Below the pieces are notes generated by a model that saw nothing but the letters and a program-made list of their open reading frames with translations, ran no database searches and was not told the origin of the DNA. Positions 8,286-15,155 of a stretch of DNA of 64,000 nucleotides are shown in pieces; position 1 is the stretch's first letter; each line of letters starts with the position of its first letter. The DNA is taken from contig QMVG01000001.1 in assembly GCA_003660975.1 (NCBI GenBank), positions 183,900-247,899 on the forward strand, in the 5' to 3' direction. Source of the DNA: Microcaldota archaeon. Lineage in GTDB: Archaea > B1Sed10-29 > B47-G15. A program made the position numbers and the translations under genes.

Positions 8286-9419
8286 TTAAGCTTTTATCAG
8301 CAAGTAGAGGTTGAAGAGGGCCACTATCATAAAAAGCGTCTGAAACATCACATGAAGAGGTATGGCCAATGCCAGAAGCAAAATAATGATTCTCCCTGTT
8401 GAAAGGCCATTGTCCCTTACCACGATATTTGAGGCTGCGTTTTCTTTGTTTGATTGGTTGCAAACCGCGGCAAAAATAGGCAAGTTAATCATAACGGTGA
8501 AGGCACCCAGAAGAAAGGAGATAAGTGAAAACACTGTGGTGTCAGAAGCCACAGTTGCCATAAGCCACATAGTAAAACTGCCGATGCTGCCTATTTTCAC
8601 AAATGTCCTTCCCCCAAACCTGTCTCTCAAGCGACCGAGAATTATAAACAAGAATGCATAGCCAAGGCCCAATATTGTTGAGGTGAAACCTACAAAAAAG
8701 TAATCGGGCCTATTAAGGTATATGAAAACAGGCCAAAGCATTAGGGCTATGTTGTTTGCGCCCTGGACTATGAAAAGAGAGTAGTAATGGCTTTCATCCG
8801 AGCTGAGCAGGCTTTTAAGTTTGTGCTTAATAGGAACTCTCGTGTCTCTCGTGAGAAACAGAGGCATGGCTGAGGCCAAAACTATTAAAATCGCAGCAGA
8901 TAACAGGGTAGGATAACCAAAATAGACAATCACAGCTGCTGCTATAGAAGGAGCAGCTATGCTAAATAACTGAGGTATGGCCACTAAATATCCTATTTCA
9001 ACGCCTCTCTTTTCCTTGTGCCCATATATGGCAAAATTTATGTTTAGAGGCACCCAATAGAGAGATTGGGCTAGTCCCAATATAACAGCAAGCACAACAA
9101 AAGGGATGTTGATGTACTCAAGTGAAAAGGTCAAAGACAGAAAAAGCACTTGCAAGAGTATTGAAAGCAATATATTGTGCTTTTCCCCTATGTAATAGCC
9201 AATTACAGCAGCTATTGGGTTAAATACTAGCATTGAAAAATAGACGATTAACAAAAAGGTTAGCACATCTGGAATTGCAAAGCCTATGTCCAAAAGGTAT
9301 ATTGGGATAAAAATACCTATCAAACTCAGACCAAATTGCTTTATTGCCCTGTGTATGTATATCTCCTGCAATTCCTCCTTCAACCTAAAACTGTGGAGGA
9401 TATTTATGTGAGAATGCAT
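8286..9419 (-). CDS. Major facilitator superfamily transporter
   Basis: 377 residues with about 11-12 hydrophobic helices in two halves separated by a charged loop near residue 200 (TRDTRVPIKHKLKSLLSSDE). FIILGRLRDRFGGRTFVKIG in the second half is the typical MFS loop motif after helix 8. Substrate cannot be read from sequence. A strong TATA element (9436-9450) lies about 25 bp upstream of the ATG, so the mRNA may be leaderless. Confidence 0.8.
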   Translation of the reverse strand: MHSHINILHSFRLKEELQEIYIHRAIKQFGLSLIGIFIPIYLLDIGFAIPDVLTFLLIVYFSMLVFNPIAAVIGYYIGEKHNILLSILLQVLFLSLTFSLEYINIPFVVLAVILGLAQSLYWVPLNINFAIYGHKEKRGVEIGYLVAIPQLFSIAAPSIAAAVIVYFGYPTLLSAAILIVLASAMPLFLTRDTRVPIKHKLKSLLSSDESHYYSLFIVQGANNIALMLWPVFIYLNRPDYFFVGFTSTILGLGYAFLFIILGRLRDRFGGRTFVKIGSIGSFTMWLMATVASDTTVFSLISFLLGAFTVMINLPIFAAVCNQSNKENAASNIVVRDNGLSTGRIIILLLALAIPLHVMFQTLFMIVALFNLYLLIKA

Positions 9420-9435
9420 AGTTATGTGAAATCAA

Positions 9436-9450
9436 AACTTATATAAAAAG
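9436..9450 (-). promoter_or_regulatory. TATA-like promoter element of the MFS gene
   Basis: AACTTATATAAAAAG on the plus strand gives CTTTTTATATAAG on the minus strand, centred about 25 bp upstream of the transporter ATG at 9419. The spacing suits a leaderless transcript. Confidence 0.5.
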
Positions 9451-9570
9451 TAGATTTGCAGCTAATTTTATATTGTGGTGTGGGTTGAGAAAAAACATTG
9501 CCGGTGTCGGAAAATTTATAAGCGCAAAAAGAAGCAAAGTCTAATATGATGACGCCAACACCTATTGCAA

Positions 9571-9666
9571 ATGGGAAAAATGTTTCTCTACTTGGGCGGC
9601 TTTCTTGTTGTTGGCTTTATTGCTAGCTTAATTGATGCCAATGTTTTACATTCCTATGTTTTGTAA
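9571..9666 (+). CDS. Possible 31-residue single-helix membrane peptide
   Basis: Reading ATG 9571 to TAA 9664-9666 gives MGKMFLYLGGFLVVGFIASL followed by a short polar tail, a plausible single transmembrane helix. A TATA-like AAATTTATAAGC lies near 9507-9516. It is the only coding candidate in the 310-bp gap 9420-9729 apart from the leader ORF of the cysteine synthase. No good ribosome site is seen. It could be chance. Confidence 0.25.
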   Translation: MGKMFLYLGGFLVVGFIASLIDANVLHSYVL

Positions 9667-9707
9667 CTCTCTTTGAAATAAAACGCAAAAGCCAGGAGGT
9701 GAAAAAA

Positions 9708-9749
9708 GTGAGGATAAAGCAAACAAAAGGTGACTACCGGTGCAGTTGA
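9708..9749 (+). promoter_or_regulatory. Short leader ORF overlapping the cysteine synthase start
   Basis: AGGAGGTGA at 9694-9702 is a strong ribosome site 5 nt before GTG 9708. That frame encodes only MRIKQTKGDYRCS and stops at 9747-9749, after the cysteine synthase start (GTG 9730) in a different frame. The synthase itself has no ribosome site and an in-frame stop at 9715-9717, so it probably relies on coupling to this leader. The leader carries one Cys codon near its end. A leader role is inference. Confidence 0.4.
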
Positions 9750-10614
9750 AAGCTTAATTGGTAAAACGCCTTTAATTAGTGTAAATGGGATACTGGCAAA
9801 ATTGGAAACAGTAAATCCCACAGGAAGCATAAAGGATAGAATGGCATGGTATATGGTAAGGAAGGCAGAGGAAAGAAAGGAGCTAAAACCAGGAATGGAG
9901 ATAATTGAAGCTACGAGCGGTAATACGGGGATTGCCTTTGCGATGGTTTCCAGTGTCAAAGGATATAGGTTTACGGCAGTAATGCCAGAGTCAATGAGCA
10001 TTGAGAGAAGGAAGATGATGAGGCTGTTTGGTGCGGAAATTATCTTAACGCCGGGGGAAGAAGACATGGCTGGAGCGGTCAGAAGATATGAAAAGATAGT
10101 CAAAAGAAAGAAAGAGGTTTGGCTGCCCAGGCAATTCGAGAACCCAGACAACGTTAGAGCACATGAATTTGGCATTGGAAAAGAGATAGTTAATGAGACC
10201 AAGGCCAAGGTTGATGCGTTTGTTGCAGGTGTTGGAACTGGTGGAACGTTGATAGGTGTAGCAAAAGCTTTGAAGAAGGTAAATCCAGATGTCAAAATAA
10301 TTGCTGTAGAACCAGAAGAATCTGCAGTTCTGTCAGGAAAGGGCTCTGGGCTTCATAAAATACAGGGGATAGGCGAGGGCTTTATTCCAAAATTAGTTAA
10401 GGAAAACATTGCTTTGATTGATGAAGTGATCACAATAAAAAGCAGGGATGCCATTAACGCAAGCAGGAAATTGGCCAAGGCATATGGTTTATTGGTTGGC
10501 ATAAGTTCTGGGGCAAATTTCTTAGCAGCCATGCAGCTGAAGAGAAAGTATCAAAAAGTTATTACAGTATTTCCTGATAGAGGGGAGAGGTACTTAAGTG
10601 TATTAGAGGTATGA
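9730..10614 (+). CDS. Cysteine synthase family PLP enzyme
   Basis: Fold-type II PLP enzyme of 294 residues that makes cysteine from an activated serine (O-acetyl- or O-phosphoserine) and sulfide. The N terminus ESLIGKTPLISVN is typical, PTGSIKDRMA holds the PLP lysine, EATSGNTGIAFA the substrate loop and GVGTGGTLIGVA the phosphate-binding loop. C-terminal ISSGANFLAAM is also conserved. Which serine derivative it uses cannot be told; CysM- and CBS-type relatives are alternatives. Start GTG 9730 is forced by an upstream in-frame stop. It overlaps the next small ORF by ATGA. Confidence 0.88.
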   Translation: MTTGAVESLIGKTPLISVNGILAKLETVNPTGSIKDRMAWYMVRKAEERKELKPGMEIIEATSGNTGIAFAMVSSVKGYRFTAVMPESMSIERRKMMRLFGAEIILTPGEEDMAGAVRRYEKIVKRKKEVWLPRQFENPDNVRAHEFGIGKEIVNETKAKVDAFVAGVGTGGTLIGVAKALKKVNPDVKIIAVEPEESAVLSGKGSGLHKIQGIGEGFIPKLVKENIALIDEVITIKSRDAINASRKLAKAYGLLVGISSGANFLAAMQLKRKYQKVITVFPDRGERYLSVLEV

Positions 10615-10709
10615 AACAGGCAAAAAAACAACCAGATATAACTTACGGCGACTTTACAGCAAAAGTAATAAAAATGCCATTGTTGATAAAAATCTCGGTG
10701 ATTTTATGA
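10611..10709 (+). CDS. 32-residue ORF bridging cysteine synthase and histone-like gene
   Basis: ATG 10611 overlaps the synthase stop (ATGA) and its own TGA 10707-10709 overlaps the ATG of the histone-like gene (ATGA). The peptide begins MKQAKKQPDITYGDFTAKV and ends in a short hydrophobic stretch. No family is recognised. The double overlap suggests it serves translational coupling, whether or not the peptide itself matters. Confidence 0.4.
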   Translation: MKQAKKQPDITYGDFTAKVIKMPLLIKISVIL

Positions 10710-10882
10710 CTGATATGTTAGTAGTACAGAGTAAAGTTAGGGAATTGGTCAAAAAACACGGTGCGAATATGGCCGGTGATTTTCCTGATGCTTTGAGCAA
10801 GTCTGTTGAAGAGCTTGTTAACAAAGCAATTGCAAGGGCCAAAGCAAATGGAAGAAAAACCGTAAGGGCGACAGACCTCTGA
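10706..10882 (+). CDS. Small histone-fold-like protein (DUF1931-type)
   Basis: 58 residues: MTDMLVVQSKVRELVKKHG, then a central helix (DALSKSVEELVNKAI) and a conserved end ARAKANGRKTVRATDL. The arrangement of a short helix, a long helix and a final RKTVxxxDL is that of the small archaeal histone-fold (CBF/NF-Y-like, DUF1931) proteins. Members probably dimerise and bind DNA, but their role is poorly known. GGTGA at 10696-10700 is the ribosome site for ATG 10706 (ATG 10715 is an alternative). Confidence 0.72.
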   Translation: MTDMLVVQSKVRELVKKHGANMAGDFPDALSKSVEELVNKAIARAKANGRKTVRATDL

Positions 10883-10886
10883 GCCC

Positions 10887-10917
10887 TTTCCTCTATTTTT
10901 TTAATCTTCTTTTTTCA
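10887..10917 (+). terminator. T-rich terminator-like tract
   Basis: Several runs of T (CTATTTTTTTAATCTTCTTTTTT) follow the histone-like gene. Archaeal transcription often ends at such U-tracts. The next gene starts only about 10 bp later, so termination may be partial. Confidence 0.35.
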
Positions 10918-10927
10918 CAATTACAAG

Positions 10928-12313
10928 ATGGTAGATTTTAAAGGCCTTGAAGAAGCTGCTAGCTTTGTTAAAGCTGGAAATAGATTTACAGTGATAGGGC
11001 ACTATGATGCTGATGGCATAACTGCTTCTGCAATAGCTGGCCAGATGCTGAAGAGAATGAAAAAGCGCTTTGACATAGTGACAACAAAGCAATTGGATGA
11101 AGAAAGGCTAAAACGCTTGAAGAAGCTTGAAGGAGACCTTATTTTTGTTGATATAGGCTCTGGGACAATCTCTGATCTAGAAGAGCTGCTTCCAGATAAA
11201 AATATATGTGTAATAGACCACCACAAGCCGGAAAAGAGGCAAAGCAACTTTATTGTTTTCAATCCACACTTGTTTGGTTATGATGGCAGCAATGACGTTT
11301 CCGGAGCAGGCATGACATATTTTGTGGCAAGAGAGGTAGATGAGAGAAACAAGGACCTGTCAAAAATAGCTATTGTTGGGGCTGTGGGGGACATGCAGGA
11401 TTCAAAAGGCAGATTGCTGTCTTTGAACAGAGAGATACTGGCTGATGGTGAAAGTGTTTCCGAGATAGAGAGCAAAATAGATATACGCCTTTTCGGCAGG
11501 CAATCAAGACCCCTTGTCAAATTTCTTTCATATAGCAGTGACCCTTTCCTTCCTGGTCTTACTGCTGATGACGAGGCCTGTAAGCGCTTCATAAAATCAC
11601 TGGGAATACCTCTTTACAGAGACAATAAGTGGTTGCACTATGTTGATTTGAGTGATGATGAAAAGAGAAGGTTTATATCTGCCCTATATGTTTATGGGAG
11701 GAAAAACGGAGTTCCTGACGCTGTTTTAAAAACACTTGTTGGAGAGGTCTATGAGTTGGTAAAAGAAAAAGAGAGAACAGAGCTAAGAGACGCCAAGGAA
11801 TTCGCCACTTTACTAAATGCCTGTGGCAGGCATGATAAGGCCATGCTTGGTGTTGAAATCTGTATGGGAGACAGGGGCGAAGCATATAGGAAAGCAAGCA
11901 ATCTGTTGCAGAGACATAGGAAAATGTTAAGAGATGGTATTGAGTGGGTGCAAAAGCACGGTGTTAAGGAAATGAAATACATATATGTCATAGATGCAAG
12001 CTATGTGATAAAAGACACATTGATAGGGGTCATATCTGGCATGCTGTATGGTGCAAGTGTCGTGAGAAGAGACAAGCCAGTAATAGGTATTTCTGTTGAT
12101 AATGAAGGGGTCATGAAGATTTCTTCAAGAGCCAACTGGGAGCTTGTAAGAAAAGGTTTGGACCTTGGAAAGGTGATGAGAGAGGCAGCTGAATCTGTTG
12201 GTGGGACTGGAGGAGGGCACAATATTGCTGCTGGAGCAAGCATAAGGCCAGAGAAGAAGGAGCAGTTTTTGAAGAAAGCGAATGAGCTTGTCAGGGAACA
12301 ACTTTTCAGATAA
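10928..12313 (+). CDS. RecJ-like DHH/DHHA1 phosphoesterase
   Basis: 461-residue nuclease/phosphoesterase of the archaeal RecJ (GAN-like) group. H25-D27-D29 in VIGHYDADGITASAIAG, D75 in FVDIGSG and the eponymous D97-H98-H99 in VIDHHKPEK form the two-metal site; GAVGDMQDSKG is the next conserved block. The C-terminal DHHA1 domain ends with GGTGGGHNIAAGASI, which binds the substrate phosphate. Archaeal members work as 5'-3' or 3'-5' exonucleases on DNA or RNA and some associate with the replicative CMG complex; which applies here is unknown. It overlaps the convergent dtdA by 8 bp. Confidence 0.9.
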   Translation: MVDFKGLEEAASFVKAGNRFTVIGHYDADGITASAIAGQMLKRMKKRFDIVTTKQLDEERLKRLKKLEGDLIFVDIGSGTISDLEELLPDKNICVIDHHKPEKRQSNFIVFNPHLFGYDGSNDVSGAGMTYFVAREVDERNKDLSKIAIVGAVGDMQDSKGRLLSLNREILADGESVSEIESKIDIRLFGRQSRPLVKFLSYSSDPFLPGLTADDEACKRFIKSLGIPLYRDNKWLHYVDLSDDEKRRFISALYVYGRKNGVPDAVLKTLVGEVYELVKEKERTELRDAKEFATLLNACGRHDKAMLGVEICMGDRGEAYRKASNLLQRHRKMLRDGIEWVQKHGVKEMKYIYVIDASYVIKDTLIGVISGMLYGASVVRRDKPVIGISVDNEGVMKISSRANWELVRKGLDLGKVMREAAESVGGTGGGHNIAAGASIRPEKKEQFLKKANELVREQLFR

Positions 12314-13088
12314 GCTCGTAATCATAGCCAAGTGCCTCAATCATTCTCTTAACATCTGCTTTCTTCTTTGTTCCCTTGCTGTCAATAAAAGCTTTTTTTG
12401 CTGTTGACTTTTTGAACATTTGCTCTAGGTTTCTTCTGTCAAGGAAGTCCTGACTATATTTCGGGCAGATGTGGCCAAATGCCTTCTCCTTCTCAAGCTC
12501 TGAAAAAACAGAAGCATAGTGGTTTCCACCTATGCCTATGACGTGCTCTGCTTTGTCATTTCTTTTCAAGCCTTTCAGTATGCAGCTTACGAGAAAGTCA
12601 GCTGCTTCCTTATCCAGCCATTGTTCCATTGTGCTTCCCAGTTCAACAAAGGTTAGAGGTGTCTTGATGGATGTGGGTCCGTGGTGTGTTACTTCCAAAG
12701 AAACACGGTATCCTTCGGGATAATTGTTTAGCATTTCCAAATATATTCTCCTTGTCACATCAGGTTCTGTGAAACAGAGTTCTCTTGACCTGCCGCCATA
12801 TCTTTCGTCTGCTTCTCCGAACACACCAGTGTGGTGCACTGTGAGCGTTGCTATGCCTGATTCTGCTTTATGCCTTGAAGCAAAAATAAGGTGTTCTGCT
12901 CCGAGTTCATCCAAACTATTGTTGGCGAAAATAATGTCTTCTCTTATGCGCACGAGGATTACTTCTCCTTTTTTGTATATTGGCATTCTCTGCCACTCTA
13001 TGCTTGTTTCTTTAAATCCCTTTTCCAGGAATCTCTCAAACATGTTCATGCTGGCCCTGTCCTGAAGGGAAAAGACAATTGCGAACAT
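12306..13088 (-). CDS. dtdA: D-aminoacyl-tRNA deacylase (DTD2/GEK1 type)
   Basis: Removes D-amino acids mistakenly loaded on tRNA. The 260-residue protein has the family blocks ASRHKAESGIATLTVHHTG, EVTHHGPTSIKTPLTFVELG and IGIGGNHYASVFSELE, with the conserved HHGPT histidines. Length is normal. TATA-like sequence lies just upstream and is shared with the divergent kinase-like gene. The call is secure. Confidence 0.93.
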   Translation of the reverse strand: MFAIVFSLQDRASMNMFERFLEKGFKETSIEWQRMPIYKKGEVILVRIREDIIFANNSLDELGAEHLIFASRHKAESGIATLTVHHTGVFGEADERYGGRSRELCFTEPDVTRRIYLEMLNNYPEGYRVSLEVTHHGPTSIKTPLTFVELGSTMEQWLDKEAADFLVSCILKGLKRNDKAEHVIGIGGNHYASVFSELEKEKAFGHICPKYSQDFLDRRNLEQMFKKSTAKKAFIDSKGTKKKADVKRMIEALGYDYELI

Positions 13089-13168
13089 AAGTCTTTTTTA
13101 TATTAGCTTCTTAAAAAGCGTTGTAGAAAGATTTAAAATATTTGCAATATAATAGATATGTGGTGGCA

Positions 13169-14161
13169 ATGAAGAAGAACTCGTTGTTAAAGAGGATGGA
13201 GCGCGCCAAAATAGAAGGAGACAGAAGCAGGTATAAGGCACTGAGGACAGAGTTTGATGCTCTTCTCCCAGGGCAAAAACACCTGGATGAATACACCAAG
13301 ATCCCTATAAAGAGGGCTGAGAGTTACCTTAAACAAAAAAGAAAAATTGAGGAAAAGGAAAGAGAGCTAATTTTTAAAAGATTGATAGCCCAGGCAGTGA
13401 TGAAGGGCAAGATTAGAAGGAAACCACTGGGTGAGGGAGCTAATTATCGTGTCTTTTCTGTTATGGGGTTGTATGGAGGCAAAGGGGTCGTGGTTAAGGT
13501 AAAGGAAGACAAAAGAGAAATAAATTGGAGAAAGAAGATGCCATTTACTGAGGTTGTTGAAGAAGCAAAAGAGGCTGCTAAGTCTCACAAGGCCTTGGAA
13601 AATAATTTTGGCGAGATTGTGCCACGGCTTTATGGTGTTCAGATGATGTTGCCAAAAGAGTCCAAAAGCGGGGGCAGAAAGGCTTTGATGGGGCCTAGAG
13701 AAGTGTACGTCTTTGAGAGAGTGGAGCCTCTCACGAAGATGATATTTGAAAGAAAACACGACATCATTTATTTTAAAGGTGTGGAATTTCCAAAATATAG
13801 GGAACTGAAAAAGCTTGCACCAAAAATGGTTAGGGACTTGCGAAAGATGGCAGAAAAAGGTTTTTCAATAGATGCAAATCTCCTGAACTTTGGTATACGA
13901 AAAAAGGATGGAAGAGTGGTGTATCTTGACACCTTGCATACAGTACATGAGCAGAAGGCCTTCTCAAACGCATTGAGGCAGCTCCTTCACGATATAAAAA
14001 GCCACTACTCTGAAGAACAATACTTGAGAATAAGGAGAGATGTGTTTAATGAGGTTGAAAAAATGATAAAAGAAGAAAAGAACGAGAAAAAGAAAAGGTG
14101 GTTGAGGCAAGAATATCTTAGGACGTTAAAGCTCATTGGTGTGAAGAATGAAAAACATTAG
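13169..14161 (+). CDS. Kinase-fold protein, tandem paralogue A
   Basis: 330 residues from ATG 13169 (in-frame TTG 13142 and GTG 13160 exist upstream). No named family is recognised, but the protein-kinase-like signature is visible: glycine loop LGEGANYRV (87-95), Lys110 in GVVVKVKE, hinge-like VYVFERVEP (179-187), catalytic loop D235-x4-N240 (SIDANLLN) and metal-binding D254 in VVYLDTLH. This is the pattern of RIO/APH-type small kinases. An N-terminal basic helical region of about 70 residues contains KHLDEYTKIPIK, shared with the next gene, and a charged helical tail follows. Substrate unknown. The two genes overlap by 14 bp and arose by tandem duplication. Confidence 0.65.
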   Translation: MKKNSLLKRMERAKIEGDRSRYKALRTEFDALLPGQKHLDEYTKIPIKRAESYLKQKRKIEEKERELIFKRLIAQAVMKGKIRRKPLGEGANYRVFSVMGLYGGKGVVVKVKEDKREINWRKKMPFTEVVEEAKEAAKSHKALENNFGEIVPRLYGVQMMLPKESKSGGRKALMGPREVYVFERVEPLTKMIFERKHDIIYFKGVEFPKYRELKKLAPKMVRDLRKMAEKGFSIDANLLNFGIRKKDGRVVYLDTLHTVHEQKAFSNALRQLLHDIKSHYSEEQYLRIRRDVFNEVEKMIKEEKNEKKKRWLRQEYLRTLKLIGVKNEKH

Positions 14162-15155
14162 GAAGCGCGTTAAGAGGAGCTATGTTGAGGAATTGAAAAA
14201 GTTGAAAGAAAGAGGGAAGGCCAAACAGTATTTCAGACTAAGGGAGGAAATGGACAAAATCTTTCCCCAGAAGCATTTGGATGAATATGTTGAAATCCCA
14301 ATAAAGAAAATGTCAAAAGAGTACTTTGAAGTAAAGAGGAAGGAGAGACAAAAGGAAAAGGAGCTGAAAAGGATAAGGAACTTTGTTGAAGCGATAACAG
14401 GCGGCAAGATTAGAAAAGAACCAATAGGTAGGGGCAGCGTTTTTATCGTTAAGCGTGTTAAGGAATTGTATCACGGTGATGCAATTGTTGTAAAAATAAG
14501 GGACTTGGGCATTGAAAAGTCTCCAAAAATTGAATTCTTTTCAGATGATGTTTTCAAGAAAGCCAGTGAATTTGCAAAGCAGGAAATAAAGGCACATAAG
14601 GAATATGAAAAGATATTGGGGGATAGAGTAGCCAGGAGATATATGACCCAGATCATACTGCCAAAAGAAAGCAAGAGGCGAGGGGCCAAGATATTTATAG
14701 CTCCAAGAGAAGTTCATGTTTTTGAGAGGGTAAAACCGCTGATAGCAGAGAGGTTTAAAGAGGTAAACGGGAACTGGATAAGAGATGGTAGAGAGAAAAT
14801 AGATGTTAAAACCCTTGAGAAGCTGGTTCCTGAGATAGTCAAAATAAATTACGAACTAGCCAAACACGGTCTTTTAGCTGATGCCCATTTAAGTAATTAC
14901 GGTCTGCGCCTGGACAGCAAAAAGCTTGTGCTTCTCGACACTGCCCATATAGGGAAAAATGAGCATGCTCTAACCACCTCAACTGTATTGCTATTGTCAA
15001 GTATTTTCCTCGAGTATGACAAAAAGACAGCTGTAAAAATGAGAAAAAAAGCTTTAAAAGAATTAAAAAAATTAATTGAGAACGAAAAGGATGCAAAGCT
15101 GAAGGAGAAGTTTAAGGAGGAAATGAAGATGTGGAAGAACAAAGTTAAGGTTTAG
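14148..15155 (+). CDS. Kinase-fold protein, tandem paralogue B
   Basis: 335 residues, parallel throughout to its neighbour: KHLDEYVEIPIKK near the start, glycine loop IGRGSVFIV (93-101), Lys116 in AIVVKIRD, LPKESKRRGA, REVHVFERVKP, catalytic loop D245-x4-N250 (ADAHLSNYG) and D264 in LVLLDTAH. All key kinase-fold residues are kept in both copies, so neither looks like a dead partner. GGTG lies 6 nt before the ATG. Its last 11 bp overlap the convergent helicase gene. Substrate and partner are unknown; a pair could form a heterodimer (inference). Confidence 0.65.
   Translation: MKNIRKRVKRSYVEELKKLKERGKAKQYFRLREEMDKIFPQKHLDEYVEIPIKKMSKEYFEVKRKERQKEKELKRIRNFVEAITGGKIRKEPIGRGSVFIVKRVKELYHGDAIVVKIRDLGIEKSPKIEFFSDDVFKKASEFAKQEIKAHKEYEKILGDRVARRYMTQIILPKESKRRGAKIFIAPREVHVFERVKPLIAERFKEVNGNWIRDGREKIDVKTLEKLVPEIVKINYELAKHGLLADAHLSNYGLRLDSKKLVLLDTAHIGKNEHALTTSTVLLLSSIFLEYDKKTAVKMRKKALKELKKLIENEKDAKLKEKFKEEMKMWKNKVKV

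Noticed and set aside
9546..9600. C/D box RNA starting with ATGATGA at 9546
   Set aside because: No CTGA D' or D boxes follow at suitable distance.
9654..10295. 213-codon minus-strand frame opposite the cysteine synthase
   Set aside because: The plus strand carries all PLP-enzyme motifs; the antisense peptide has no family features.
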